Shown here piece by piece: positions 16,501-24,587 of a stretch of DNA of 34,657 nucleotides. The notes under the pieces are model-generated. The model was not told the DNA's origin, ran no database searches, and saw only the letters and a program-made list of their open reading frames with translations. The DNA lies in the NCBI GenBank assembly GCA_937958475.1, contig CALFXR010000076.1:1-34657 (forward strand). The letters run 5' to 3'. The first letter of the stretch is position 1. Each line of letters begins with the position of its first letter. A program made the position numbers and the translations under genes. Source of the stretch: an uncultured Mesorhizobium sp. (GTDB lineage Bacteria > Pseudomonadota > Alphaproteobacteria > Rhizobiales > Rhizobiaceae).

Positions 16501-16559
16501 CTCTCTCTTTCTCGTTTTTCGGCTGTCGCGATTGACAGGATGATGTCGGGGTGAATAAA

Positions 16560-16574
16560 TAGAACACTGTTCTA
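16560..16574. promoter_or_regulatory. Putative IclR operator 2
   Basis: TAGAACACTGTTCTA is a perfect 6-3-6 palindrome 60 bp from the YihU-like start and 126 bp from the aldehyde dehydrogenase start. Its flanks (AATAAA before, AAAATC after) resemble those of the site at 23860 (AATAA before, AAAATC after). One site could control both divergent operons. Confidence 0.68.
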
Positions 16575-16699
16575 AAAATCAACTCCCTTTCGACGAAGCG
16601 GCCGGGTACGAGGAACAGGAGCCGGCACCCCGGCCCCGGCCGGGACGTCGATGGCAGGACGCGGCAGTCCGCGCGCGGATCAGGAAGAGGAAATCCAGG

Positions 16700-18139
16700 G
16701 TGGCAATGCAGTTCCCGGCGTGCGGACGCTGGATCGATGGTTCGGGCCCGTCCTTCGTGACGACCAATCCCGCCAATGGCGACGTGAATGCCGAGATCGG
16801 CACGCCCTCGGCGGCGGAAGTCGCGCAGGCCTGCGAATTCGCGCAGAAGGCCGCGTCGGCCGATTCCTGGCGCAAGCTGCGGCCGCACCAGAGGGCGGAC
16901 CATCTCTACCGCATCGCCGCGGCCATCACCGCCGACGCCGAGGATCTCGCCCGCGCGCAGATGCTCGAGAACGGCAAGGCCATCAAGGAATGCCGGGCGC
17001 AGGCCGCCAGCGCGGCCGCGACGTTCCGCTATTACGCGGCCACCTGCGAGACGCTGGAATCGGCGCTGCCGCCGAGCCGCGGCAACTACTTGTCGATGAC
17101 GACCTGGGAGCCATACGGCGTCGTCGCCGCCATCACGCCGTGGAACTCGCCGCTGACCATGGAGGCGCAGAAGGTCGCCCCGGCACTCGCCGCGGGAAAC
17201 GCGGTCGTGCTGAAGCCGTCCGAGGTCACCACGCTTCCCAGCCTGACGCTGGCGCGGATCTGCGAGAAGGCCGGCCTGCCGGCGGGGCTTCTTTCGGTGC
17301 TACCGGGCTACGGGCGCGACATCGGGCCGGTCCTTCTCGAGCGACCGGAGGTGCGCATGGTGTCGTTCACCGGCGGCACCGAGACGGGCCGTGCGATCGC
17401 CGGAACGGCGGCGAGACGGCTGATCCCCGCCGCGCTGGAACTGGGCGGGAAGTCGCCGCACATCATCCTCGAGGATGCCGATGTCGAAGCCGCCTGCAAC
17501 GGCGTCATCGACGGCATCTTCGAAGGCATGGGCCAGTCTTGCGTCGCCGGCTCGCGTCTGTTCGTGCCGCGCGCCAGGCATGATGAGATCGTCGACCTGC
17601 TGGTCCGCAAGGCCGAGGCGATCCGCCTGGGGCAGCCGACCGCGCCGGAGACCGAGGTCGGGCCGCTTTCCTCGTTTCATCACCGGGAACGGGTCGAGGC
17701 CTATGTCGACCTCGCCAGGAAGGAAGGCGGTGGCATCGCCACCGGCGGCAGCCGTCCGACGGGCGAGGCCTACGATGGCGGCGCCTTCTATCGCCCGACG
17801 ATCGTCACCGGCCTGACCAACGCCGCGCGCGTCTGCCAGGAGGAAATCTTCGGCCCGGTTCTGTGCGTGCTGCCCTTCGACGACGAAGACGATCTCGTCG
17901 CCACCGCCAACGACACCGCGTTCGGGCTGGCATGCGGCATCTGGACCGCCGACTACCGCCGGGCGCTCCGGCTGGCGCGCGCCATCGATGCCGGCACGGT
18001 GTGGATCAACACCTACAAGCAGCTCAGCATCGGGGCGCCGTTCGGCGGCTTCAAGGAGAGCGGCATCGGACGCGAGAAGGGCACGCAAGGCATGCGGCTC
18101 TACCAGCAGGCCAAGAGCATCTACCTGGCCATCGCCTAA
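16700..18139 (+). CDS. Aldehyde dehydrogenase family protein
   Basis: The 479-residue NAD(P)-dependent enzyme oxidises an aldehyde to the acid. Visible elements are AITPWNSPLTMEAQKVAPALAAGN (in two parts: nucleotide/substrate channel), VVLKPSE, FTGGTETGRAIA, the general base E247 in LELGGKSPH and the nucleophile C281 in GQSCVAG. The C-terminal pattern EEIFGPVLCVLPFD and GGFKESGIGREKG is of the betaine-aldehyde/aromatic-aldehyde type. The start is uncertain: GTG at 16700 has AGAGGA 8 bases upstream, while ATG at 16706 has AGGG 5 bases upstream. It lies 27 bp before a second hydroxyacid dehydrogenase; together they could interconvert alcohol, aldehyde and acid. The substrate is unknown. Confidence 0.9.
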   Translation: MAMQFPACGRWIDGSGPSFVTTNPANGDVNAEIGTPSAAEVAQACEFAQKAASADSWRKLRPHQRADHLYRIAAAITADAEDLARAQMLENGKAIKECRAQAASAAATFRYYAATCETLESALPPSRGNYLSMTTWEPYGVVAAITPWNSPLTMEAQKVAPALAAGNAVVLKPSEVTTLPSLTLARICEKAGLPAGLLSVLPGYGRDIGPVLLERPEVRMVSFTGGTETGRAIAGTAARRLIPAALELGGKSPHIILEDADVEAACNGVIDGIFEGMGQSCVAGSRLFVPRARHDEIVDLLVRKAEAIRLGQPTAPETEVGPLSSFHHRERVEAYVDLARKEGGGIATGGSRPTGEAYDGGAFYRPTIVTGLTNAARVCQEEIFGPVLCVLPFDDEDDLVATANDTAFGLACGIWTADYRRALRLARAIDAGTVWINTYKQLSIGAPFGGFKESGIGREKGTQGMRLYQQAKSIYLAIA

Positions 18140-18166
18140 CAAACCCGCCCGGACGAGCAGACCATC

Positions 18167-19051
18167 ATGGATTCCAGCAAGGAACTCACCGTCGGCTTCA
18201 TCGGCCTCGGCGTCATGGGCGGACCGATGTGCCGCAACCTGATCCGCAAGATGCCGCGGGCGCACGTGGTCGTCTTCGACAAGTCGCCCGAGGCGATCGA
18301 GGCGGTCGCTGGCGAGAACGCCGACGTGGCGGCGTCGCTGGAGGACGTCGCGCGGCGCGCCGAAATCGTCCTCCTGTCGCTGCCCAACGGCGACGCCGTG
18401 CGCCAGGTCATCGACACGATGATCGGCAGCATCCGCCCCGGGACGATCGTCATCGACACGTCGACCTCGCCCGTCGACGTCACGCGGGAGATGGCGGCGC
18501 GGATTCGGACGGCGGGCGGCGACTACCTCGACGCGCCGATCGCGCGCACGCGGGCGGCGGCCGAGAACGGTACGCTCAGCATCATGGTCGGCGGCGAGGC
18601 GGATGCCTTCGGCCGCGTCCTGCCGCTGCTCCGCTGCATGGGCAGCGAAGTCTCGCATTGCGGACCGGTCGGCAGCGGCCAGGTCGTCAAGATCCTCAAC
18701 AACATGGTGCTGTTCCAGACCGTTCACGCGCTGTCCGAAGCGCTGGCGATCGGATCGCTCGCCGGCGTCGACGGGAAAATCCTCTTCGACATCTTCTCGA
18801 AGGGTTCGGCCGACAGCTTCGCGCTGCGCAACCACGGCCTGAAGGCCTTGCTGCCCGGCGACTTCCCGCCACGAGCGTTCTCCACCGACTACGCCCGCAA
18901 GGACAACGCCTACGCCATCGCGCTGGCCGCTTCCGTCGGCATTGCGCCGAAGGGCGCGCAGCTTCTCGACGAGGTGTTCAGCCAGGCCCAGGAACGCGGG
19001 CTCGGCGAGTTCTACTTCCCCGTCTTCCACAAGCTCCATTCGTCCGACTGA
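18167..19051 (+). CDS. NAD-binding beta-hydroxyacid dehydrogenase (HIBADH family)
   Basis: The 294-residue paralogue family member has Rossmann motif VGFIGLGVMGGPMCRNLI (residues about 9-26), VIDTSTSPVDVTREMA, the substrate loop DAPIARTRAAAENGTLSIMVGG and the catalytic lysine in GSGQVVKILNNMVL. It is not a copy of the gene at 15553: the substrate loops differ (DAPIAR versus DAPVGR) and so does most of the C-terminal domain, so a different substrate is likely. Co-transcribed with the upstream aldehyde dehydrogenase. It ends 25 bp before the convergent gldA-like gene. Tartronate semialdehyde reductase-like or hydroxyisobutyrate-like roles are both possible. Confidence 0.87.
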   Translation: MDSSKELTVGFIGLGVMGGPMCRNLIRKMPRAHVVVFDKSPEAIEAVAGENADVAASLEDVARRAEIVLLSLPNGDAVRQVIDTMIGSIRPGTIVIDTSTSPVDVTREMAARIRTAGGDYLDAPIARTRAAAENGTLSIMVGGEADAFGRVLPLLRCMGSEVSHCGPVGSGQVVKILNNMVLFQTVHALSEALAIGSLAGVDGKILFDIFSKGSADSFALRNHGLKALLPGDFPPRAFSTDYARKDNAYAIALAASVGIAPKGAQLLDEVFSQAQERGLGEFYFPVFHKLHSSD

Positions 19052-19054
19052 CGA

Positions 19055-19072
19055 GCCGGGCGCGGACCCGGC
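19055..19072. terminator. Small hairpin between convergent genes
   Basis: GCCGGG (19055-19060) pairs with CCCGGC (19067-19072) around CGCGGA in the 25-bp space between the hydroxyacid dehydrogenase and gldA-like stop codons. Short and without a T-run, so a terminator role is tentative. Confidence 0.35.
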
Positions 19073-19076
19073 CGCC

Positions 19077-20198
19077 TCACAGGGCGGCGAGCCGCTCCAG
19101 CCGCTTCGCGCCAGCGACGATCATCTCCATCGAAATCGGCGGGTCGTTGTGGATCACATAGGGTACCCGGGAGATCGGCTCCGCCATCAGCGCGAGCTTG
19201 CCGTCGTCGACCTCCTTCACGCCGAGTTCAGCAAGGCGGGTGGGCAGGCCGACCGCGCGGCAGAAGGGGATTAGGTCTAGGATTTCGGCGTCGTCGTTGC
19301 CCATCGACGCCAGTTGGAGGAGCGTGCCGTAGGTCACGACTTCGCCGTGCAGGTAGCGGTCGGTCTCCGGGAAGGGGCCGAGGCCGCGCAGGATGGCGTG
19401 GGCGATCGACAGGCCGCCGCTCTCGAAGGACAGGCCCGAATAGAGGATGCAGGCCTCGACCACCCTCTCGAAGGCGGCGTTCGGCGTGCCCGTGCCGGCG
19501 ACCGCGAGCGCCTCGATCGCGTCGGCGCGGATGACCTCGTAGCAGCGGTCGGCAAGCACGCCGGCCAGCGCCGGCGGCCGGCCGCCGAAATAGTTGAGCC
19601 GGCCCGAGCGGATGGTCGAGGCCACCTCGTACTTCTTGGTCAGGGCGTCGCCGATGCCGGCGGCGAGGAAGCGCCGTGGCGCCGCCGCCAGGATGGTGGT
19701 GTCGACGATGACGGCGTGCGGGTTGCGCTTCAGGCTGGGCGTCTCGGCGATGCGGTGGTGCTCGTCGTAGATGGCGATCAGACGGCTGGTCGGCGCATCG
19801 CTGGAGGCGATCGTCGGAGCGATGATGATCGCGCAGCCCAGCTCGAGCGCGACGCCCTTCGCCGTGTCGAGCGCCTTGCCGCCGCCGGCGCCGACCACAA
19901 CGTCCGGCGCGGAGCTGCCGGCGAGGCCGGCGAGGCGGCCGATCTCGGCGCGGGTGCATTCGCCGCCGAACGGCAGCACGATGGCCTGGCAGCCCGCCTC
20001 GCGCAGCCGCCCGGCGATTTCGCCGAAGCGCGCGACGACGATAGGATCGGCGACGATCGCCACGCGACCGCCGGGCGCAATGTCCTGGATGCAGCCGGGA
20101 AGGCGCTCCAGCGCCCCCGGTCCCTGGATGTAGATGTGCGGGAAGCCCGCGATGCTGATGTCGTTCACCGTGGTCCCCAATTCTCTTTGCCGGCTCAT
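19077..20198 (-). CDS. GldA-like iron/zinc-dependent dehydrogenase
   Basis: The 373-residue protein is a group III metal-dependent dehydrogenase closest by eye to glycerol dehydrogenase GldA. It shows HIYIQGPGALERLPG near the start, VVGAGGGKALDTAKG (NAD-binding glycine loop), APTIASSDAPTS, and metal ligands in GIGDALTKKYEV (Asp), SIAHAILRGLG (His) and YLHGEVVTYG (His). GldA oxidises vicinal diols; the actual substrate here may be another diol or hydroxyketone. The start at 20198 overlaps the hydrolase stop (ATGA). A GTG at 20168 with GGGGA upstream is an alternative and would remove 10 residues. Last gene of the five-gene minus-strand operon. Confidence 0.86.
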   Translation of the reverse strand: MSRQRELGTTVNDISIAGFPHIYIQGPGALERLPGCIQDIAPGGRVAIVADPIVVARFGEIAGRLREAGCQAIVLPFGGECTRAEIGRLAGLAGSSAPDVVVGAGGGKALDTAKGVALELGCAIIIAPTIASSDAPTSRLIAIYDEHHRIAETPSLKRNPHAVIVDTTILAAAPRRFLAAGIGDALTKKYEVASTIRSGRLNYFGGRPPALAGVLADRCYEVIRADAIEALAVAGTGTPNAAFERVVEACILYSGLSFESGGLSIAHAILRGLGPFPETDRYLHGEVVTYGTLLQLASMGNDDAEILDLIPFCRAVGLPTRLAELGVKEVDDGKLALMAEPISRVPYVIHNDPPISMEMIVAGAKRLERLAAL

Positions 20199-21073
20199 GC
20201 GACCTTGCTGGAAACGCCGTCGGCGAGCGTGATCTCGGTCATTCGCAGCCCGTCGACCGTTTGGCGAGACGGAAAGCGCTGGTGCAGCCTGTCCTCGTGG
20301 ATCGGGACGATGCGCCGGTGGTCGCCGCCGACGCGCTTCGACATCTCGTCGAGGACGAGGACGTTGTTGGTCGTGCTGCCGACGTAGAAGCCGATCGGGA
20401 CGTAGCTGGGTTTCGCCGCGTCCCAGCCCTCGAGATTCTCGAAACGGTAGACCAGGTCTCCTGCGAGAATCCAGCCGTCCTCGCTGTCGCTCCTGCGGTC
20501 GTTGCGGATGTGGACGTATTGCGAGCCCCAGGTGTGGGTGTCGTACGCGGCGTGCAGGTCGATGCCGGGCAGGACGTCGGCCATGTCGCCCTGCACGCAG
20601 ACCAGGCGGCCGCTCCTGGCCAGGCCGACGGCGCGGAGGATGTCGCCGGGGTCGAGCGCAGCCTGAAGCACCTTGAAGCGCTGGTCGAGCGACATCGCCC
20701 AGACCCATTTCGACAGTTCGCGCTCCTGGATGTAGAAGGTGGCGTTGGGGAATGCCGCGATGCCGCCCATGTGGTCGTAGTGCGCATGGGTGATGAAGAT
20801 GTGCGTGATGTCCTCGGGCGTGATCCCCGCATGGGCGAGGATCTCGCGCGCCGAATGCCAGTTGCCGACGCCGAACTCGTCGGCGATCGCCGCGCCGTAT
20901 TCGCTGTGGTTGTAGCCGACGTCGACCATGGCGTTGACGCCGTTGCCCCTGATCAGGGCGTAGGCATAGGGAAGACGGCACGTTCCCTTGTCGTGGGCGC
21001 CGTAGACCACGCCGGCCACCGGGTTCTTGTTGCACTCGGCATATTCGAGCACCCAGATCGAATAGTCAGCCAT
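20195..21073 (-). CDS. Metallo-beta-lactamase-fold hydrolase (lactonase-like)
   Basis: The 292-residue MBL-fold protein has the dinuclear zinc motif HAHYDHMGG (HxHxDH) at about residues 95-103. Further ligands are probably the His in DTHTWGSQ, the Asp in ILAGDLVY and the His in IVPIHEDR, the order seen in AHL-lactonase-like enzymes (AiiA/AttM group). No signal peptide is seen, so it is cytoplasmic. In this operon it more likely opens a lactone or hydrolyses a thioester or ester in a catabolic route than quenches quorum signals, but quorum quenching cannot be excluded. GGAGGAGAACC precedes the ATG directly, a strong ribosome binding site; it is 10 bp from the preceding gene. Confidence 0.87.
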   Translation of the reverse strand: MADYSIWVLEYAECNKNPVAGVVYGAHDKGTCRLPYAYALIRGNGVNAMVDVGYNHSEYGAAIADEFGVGNWHSAREILAHAGITPEDITHIFITHAHYDHMGGIAAFPNATFYIQERELSKWVWAMSLDQRFKVLQAALDPGDILRAVGLARSGRLVCVQGDMADVLPGIDLHAAYDTHTWGSQYVHIRNDRRSDSEDGWILAGDLVYRFENLEGWDAAKPSYVPIGFYVGSTTNNVLVLDEMSKRVGGDHRRIVPIHEDRLHQRFPSRQTVDGLRMTEITLADGVSSKVA

Positions 21074-21083
21074 GGTTCTCCTC

Positions 21084-21644
21084 CTACTGCTCCAACAGGA
21101 TCCGTTTCGAACGCTTCAAGCCCACATGCTCGGCGCAGCATCCCTGCTCGAAATCGACGATCTCGAAGCCGGGCAGGCAGCGCGAGGCGTTCTGCAACTC
21201 GCGAAAGCCCGCCTGCAGGGGATCGTAGGCTCTGTCGACGGCTTCCTCGTTCCGCCGGGCCAGGGCGTCCGGCATCGCCTTCAGCGCCGCCGAAAGGGCT
21301 TTCACGGCGGCGGCCATGTGGCGGTGGTGATGTTCCGCGCCGGCCGGGACCCTGGCGGCGTAGGTGGCGTCCGCGGCGGCGCCATGGGCGTTGCGCGCGA
21401 GTTCCAGCATCGGGTGTCCGGGGTCGGTGCGCCCGCCTGCCGCGGCGAGGACGAGCAGGCCGGCCATCTGCGCGGCGCACTGACGCAGGCCGTCGAAACG
21501 GCCCTGTGCGGCGACGACGTAGTCGAACAGCCTCGGGTCGACTTCGGGGGCGAGACTGTCGCCGGGGGACGGCCGGTCCATCCCCGCGGGCTCGCAGGCA
21601 TAGCCGGACACCGGCAGCGCGGTCGCGTCGTCGCGGTAGCTCAC
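21084..21644 (-). CDS. Unrecognised 186-residue protein in the acyl-CoA operon
   Basis: I do not recognise this family. The start is a GTG overlapping the thioesterase stop (GTGA) with GGAGGGG 7 bases upstream, so translation is well supported despite the rare start. The protein is soluble. The middle is Ala-rich and helical, with a histidine cluster EHHHRHMAAAVKAL at about residues 101-114, and the C-terminus is cysteine-containing (ASRCLPGFEIVDFEQGCC). The His cluster and Cys pair could bind metal; a helical-bundle oxygen or metal sensor is one guess. Its fixed position between thioesterase and hydrolase implies a role in the same pathway. Confidence 0.75.
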   Translation of the reverse strand: MSYRDDATALPVSGYACEPAGMDRPSPGDSLAPEVDPRLFDYVVAAQGRFDGLRQCAAQMAGLLVLAAAGGRTDPGHPMLELARNAHGAAADATYAARVPAGAEHHHRHMAAAVKALSAALKAMPDALARRNEEAVDRAYDPLQAGFRELQNASRCLPGFEIVDFEQGCCAEHVGLKRSKRILLEQ

Positions 21645-22189
21645 GAGACGTCCCCTCCGTGCCTGGCGGGATCGTGCTCCAGCCCGATGCGGCGGCCGAC
21701 GAACTTCGGCACCGGGAAACGTCGCTGCGCGTCGAAGACGACGCGGAAGCGTTCGTTCGGCACCGGCGGGAAGGGACAGGGACGGCGCGTCGCCATGTCG
21801 GCGCAGACGAAGAGCTGCTCGTTGAAGGCGGCGAGCACGTCGCGGTCCTCGTCGAACATCGACAGGCAGGCATGGGCGCGGCCGTCGGTGACCGCGAGAA
21901 TCCGCGCCGTGATGCGGATCCGCGATCCGCGGACCAGTTCGTTCCGGTAGACGATGTTCGCCTGGCCGACGAAGATCGTCTTGCCGCTCAGCGGGATCTG
22001 GTCGGGCCCGATGCCAAGGCCGGTGCACAGGGTGCGAACGGCGGAATCGAAGGCGATCAGGTAGGCGGCGACGTTCATGTGCCCGTTGTGGTCGAGCCAA
22101 TCCTCGCGGACCGTCTCGCGGATGACGAGCAGGTCGCCGTCGCCGGCCGTCTCGAAGCCGAAAAGTTGCCGGGGCGCCGCCTCGCTCAT
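21641..22189 (-). CDS. Hot-dog-fold acyl-CoA thioesterase
   Basis: The 182-residue protein of the 4-hydroxybenzoyl-CoA thioesterase type has the diagnostic DWLDHNGHMNVAAYLIAFD at about residues 30-48, where the aspartate and HNGHMN segment form the active site. Further hot-dog strands are VYRNELVRGSRIRI and AHACLSMFDEDRDVLAAFNE. The DxNGHM pattern is also found in thioesterases linked to carnitine and aryl-CoA degradation. The ATG overlaps the stop of the acyl-CoA synthetase (ATGA), so the two are coupled: one makes a CoA ester, the other releases the acid from a CoA ester, presumably at different steps or as CoA-recycling housekeeping. Confidence 0.86.
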   Translation of the reverse strand: MSEAAPRQLFGFETAGDGDLLVIRETVREDWLDHNGHMNVAAYLIAFDSAVRTLCTGLGIGPDQIPLSGKTIFVGQANIVYRNELVRGSRIRITARILAVTDGRAHACLSMFDEDRDVLAAFNEQLFVCADMATRRPCPFPPVPNERFRVVFDAQRRFPVPKFVGRRIGLEHDPARHGGDVS

Positions 22190-23802
22190 GTGGGGAAAGC
22201 CTTGCGCAACTCGGACTTGAGGATCTTGCCGGTCGCCGACAGCGGCATCCGGTCGACGACCTCCACCCTGTCGGGCACCCACCATTTCACGACCTGCGAC
22301 GCCACGTGCGCGATCAGGGCGTCCGCGTCGAGGGGTTTCGCGCCGGGATCGGGCTGGACGACGAGGAGCGGCCGCTCCTGCCAGCGCGGGTGCGGGATGC
22401 CGATCACCGCGGCGTGGCTGACGCCGGGGTGGCTCAGCGCCGCCGCCTCGAGTTCGGTGGTGGAAATCCACTCGCCGCCGGACTTGATGATGTCCTTCGA
22501 GCGGTCCTTGATCTCGATGTAGCCGTCCGGGTCGATGGTGGCCATGTCGCCGGTCCGGAGCCAGCCGTCGGCGGTCGTCGGGCTGGCCTCCTCGTTGAAG
22601 TAGCCTGAGGCGGTCCACGGGCCGCGCGCCTGGAGGTGGCCGACGGCGAGGCCGTCGTGCGGCAGGACTTCGTCCTCGTCGGAGACGATTCTCAACCGCG
22701 TTCCCCAGCTGACGCGGGCGGTCTTGCGTCGCGCGGCGGCCTGCCTGGCCGGGTCGAGCCGGCCGAAGCCGGGCATCAGCGAGCCCTTGCTGGAGCAGAG
22801 CGATTCGGTCATGCCCCAGGTCTGCACGACGTCGACGCCCTTGCGCTCCCAGCGCTCGATCAGCTGCCGCGGCACCAGGCTTCCGCTGGACAGGAAGGAA
22901 CGCAGCGCGGGCAGCTCCTCCCCGTGCCCGTCGAGCCAGTCGCGCAGGCCGAGCAGGACCGTCGGCACCGCGCCGGCGATGGTGACCTCTTCCTCGGCCA
23001 TCAGGCGGCAGAGCGATTCGGGGTCGTGCTGGCGGCCGGGAAGGACGAGCCTGGCGCCGCAGATCGGAGCGGTGTGCGGGAAGCTCCATCCCGTCGCGTG
23101 GAACATGCCGGCGATCGGCATGTAGCAGTCGAGGTCGCCGTTGCGGTAGCCGCCGAAGAAGTCCTTGGCGATGCTGGCGATGGCGATCAGCACCAGCGAG
23201 CGGTGCGAATAGAGCACGCCCTTGGGATTGCCGGTCGTCCCCGACGTGTAGCAGAGCACGGCGCCCGCCTTCTCGTCGAATTCGGGAAAGGCAGGCAGCG
23301 GATCGGTCGCGGCGACCAGCGATTCGTAGCCGAGCACGGGCCGTCCGAGATCCGGGACCTCGCTGCCGCCGTCGTCGGCGAGGACGAGGGTCATGTCGCC
23401 GCCCAGCCGCGGCAGGAGGTCCGCGACGATGCCGGCGCAGGCGGCGTCGAACACCAGGATGCGGGCGCCGCCGTGGGCGACGATGTAGGCGATGTGATCG
23501 ATCGAAAGGCGCGGATTGACCGTGTGCAGGATGCCGCCCGCACAGGGAACGGCGTAGAACAGCTCGAAATGCTGCCGCGTGTTCCAGCAGAGCGTGGCGA
23601 CCCGGTCGGATTCTTCCATTCCCAGCCCTTTCAGGGCCGCGGCCATCCGCCGGATACGCATGTGGGCTTCCGCGTAGCCGTAACGCACGGTCTCTCCCGA
23701 CGCCGTGCGCGAGACGACTTCGGTGCGGCCGTGATACCTGGCCGCGTATTCGATGATGGACGACAGCAGCAGGGGCGCGTCCATCATGAGGCCGTCGATC
23801 AT
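22186..23802 (-). CDS. Acyl-CoA synthetase / AMP-dependent ligase
   Basis: The 538-residue adenylate-forming enzyme couples a carboxylic acid to CoA using ATP. The P-loop-like motif is VLCYTSGTTGNPKGVLYSH, followed by VVQTWGMTES, DGWLRTGDMATIDPDGY and IKDRSKDIIKSGGEWIS. The catalytic lysine is in PLSATGKILKSEL near the C-terminus. The overall pattern is that of medium-chain or aryl-CoA (FadD3/AlkK-like) ligases. I place the start at 23802 because GGAGG lies 6 bases upstream; a longer start at 23823 would put that ribosome binding site inside the coding region. First gene of the operon ligase-thioesterase-unknown-hydrolase-GldA, divergent from the cupin gene across an IclR-type operator. Confidence 0.9.
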   Translation of the reverse strand: MIDGLMMDAPLLLSSIIEYAARYHGRTEVVSRTASGETVRYGYAEAHMRIRRMAAALKGLGMEESDRVATLCWNTRQHFELFYAVPCAGGILHTVNPRLSIDHIAYIVAHGGARILVFDAACAGIVADLLPRLGGDMTLVLADDGGSEVPDLGRPVLGYESLVAATDPLPAFPEFDEKAGAVLCYTSGTTGNPKGVLYSHRSLVLIAIASIAKDFFGGYRNGDLDCYMPIAGMFHATGWSFPHTAPICGARLVLPGRQHDPESLCRLMAEEEVTIAGAVPTVLLGLRDWLDGHGEELPALRSFLSSGSLVPRQLIERWERKGVDVVQTWGMTESLCSSKGSLMPGFGRLDPARQAAARRKTARVSWGTRLRIVSDEDEVLPHDGLAVGHLQARGPWTASGYFNEEASPTTADGWLRTGDMATIDPDGYIEIKDRSKDIIKSGGEWISTTELEAAALSHPGVSHAAVIGIPHPRWQERPLLVVQPDPGAKPLDADALIAHVASQVVKWWVPDRVEVVDRMPLSATGKILKSELRKAFPT

Positions 23803-23859
23803 CCATTTCCTCCGGGCAATCACAATTGGGCTTGACGCTGTGCCGTGAACGCCTAATAA

Positions 23860-23875
23860 TAGAACGATGTTCTGA
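23860..23875. promoter_or_regulatory. Putative IclR operator 3, with half-site
   Basis: TAGAACGATGTTCTGA repeats the motif seen at 16560 and 12788, again with AAAATC following. A half-site TAGAACAC follows at 23888-23895, 28 bases further on. Located 58 bp from the acyl-CoA synthetase start and 110 bp from the cupin start, it can serve both directions. Confidence 0.66.
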
Positions 23876-23975
23876 AAATCGCGTTTTTAGAACACTAGGG
23901 CCTGACAAAGGTTGTGGTCAAGCCCCGCGGAGCGGCCGGAAGCGCGGCTTTTCCGAATTTCGACAACGACTTGGG

Positions 23976-24522
23976 GGAGTTTCGCATGGCCAAGTTTCCG
24001 AATCCGGTTCCGCCGGAGCGCCAGCCGCAGGGGATGGCGGCCGACATCGTGCTCAAGGCCGAGCCCGACGACGAGCGCGTCTGGGTGCCGATGGGCAACA
24101 GCACCTGGTTCCGCCCGCTGCTCCTGCACACGGTCGAGGGCTACTGGACGAGCCTGCTGCGCGTCCGCGCCTCGGGGGTGGTCAGCTGCCACCGCCATCC
24201 CGCGCCCGTGCACGGCTATGTCATCAAGGGCAGCTGGCGCTACCTCGAGCACGACTGGATCGCCACCGAGGGCAGCTACGTCTTCGAGCCGCCGGGCGAG
24301 ACCCACACGCTGGTCGTCGACGAGCATGTCGAGGAGATGATCACCTGGTTCATGGTCAACGGCGCCATGCTCTATGTCGACGAGGACGGCAAGCTGACCG
24401 GCTACGCCGACGTCTTCCAGCGCATCGACATGTGCCGCGAGCACTACATCAAGGTCGGCCTCGGCGCCGACTACATAAACCAGTTCATCAGATAGGCCCG
24501 CCGGCTACCGGCAACGCACCCG
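23976..24522 (+). repeat. 547-bp direct repeat, copy 1 (cupin gene plus flanks)
   Basis: This segment is repeated at 30819-31365 in the same orientation with one difference, T at 24506 against C at 31349. Identity begins 10 bases before the cupin ATG, at the ribosome binding site, and ends 27 bases past its stop. Sequences on both sides diverge completely. No terminal inverted repeats, target duplications or transposase were seen, so it is a segmental duplication rather than an insertion sequence. Confidence 0.95.
23986..24495 (+). CDS. Cupin-domain dioxygenase-like protein, copy 1
   Basis: The 169-residue single-domain cupin is of the kind often labelled 2,4'-dihydroxyacetophenone dioxygenase-like. 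Putative metal ligands are the two histidines of CHRHPAPVHGYVIKGSW (HxH, about residues 71-73), the histidine a few residues later, and H in PPGETHTLVV (about residue 106). The usual cupin glutamate is not in its normal place, which fits a three-histidine site as in Dke1-type C-C-cleaving dioxygenases. Such enzymes split a hydroxyketone or diketone with O2. The ATG has GGGGGAG 7 bases upstream. It is the first gene behind IclR operator 3 and is identical in protein to copy 2 at 30829. Confidence 0.84.
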   Translation: MAKFPNPVPPERQPQGMAADIVLKAEPDDERVWVPMGNSTWFRPLLLHTVEGYWTSLLRVRASGVVSCHRHPAPVHGYVIKGSWRYLEHDWIATEGSYVFEPPGETHTLVVDEHVEEMITWFMVNGAMLYVDEDGKLTGYADVFQRIDMCREHYIKVGLGADYINQFIR

Positions 24523-24532
24523 CAATCGCGGG
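24519..24532 (+). other. Hairpin between cupin copy 1 and dctP
   Basis: CCCGC (24519-24523) pairs with GCGGG (24528-24532) around AATC. The duplicated segment ends inside the left arm (at 24522), so copy 2 lacks this hairpin. It may be a weak terminator or mRNA end-stabiliser. Confidence 0.4.
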
Positions 24533-24587
24533 CGTGCCGAGGCGCCGACGACGTGAAATATCCGTTTCCATTCAAAGGGAGGAATAA

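Noticed and set aside
20195..21073. Dedicated quorum-quenching AHL lactonase
   Set aside because: The HxHxDH fold is shared by many hydrolases and the operon context is acyl-CoA metabolism; the narrower call is not supported.
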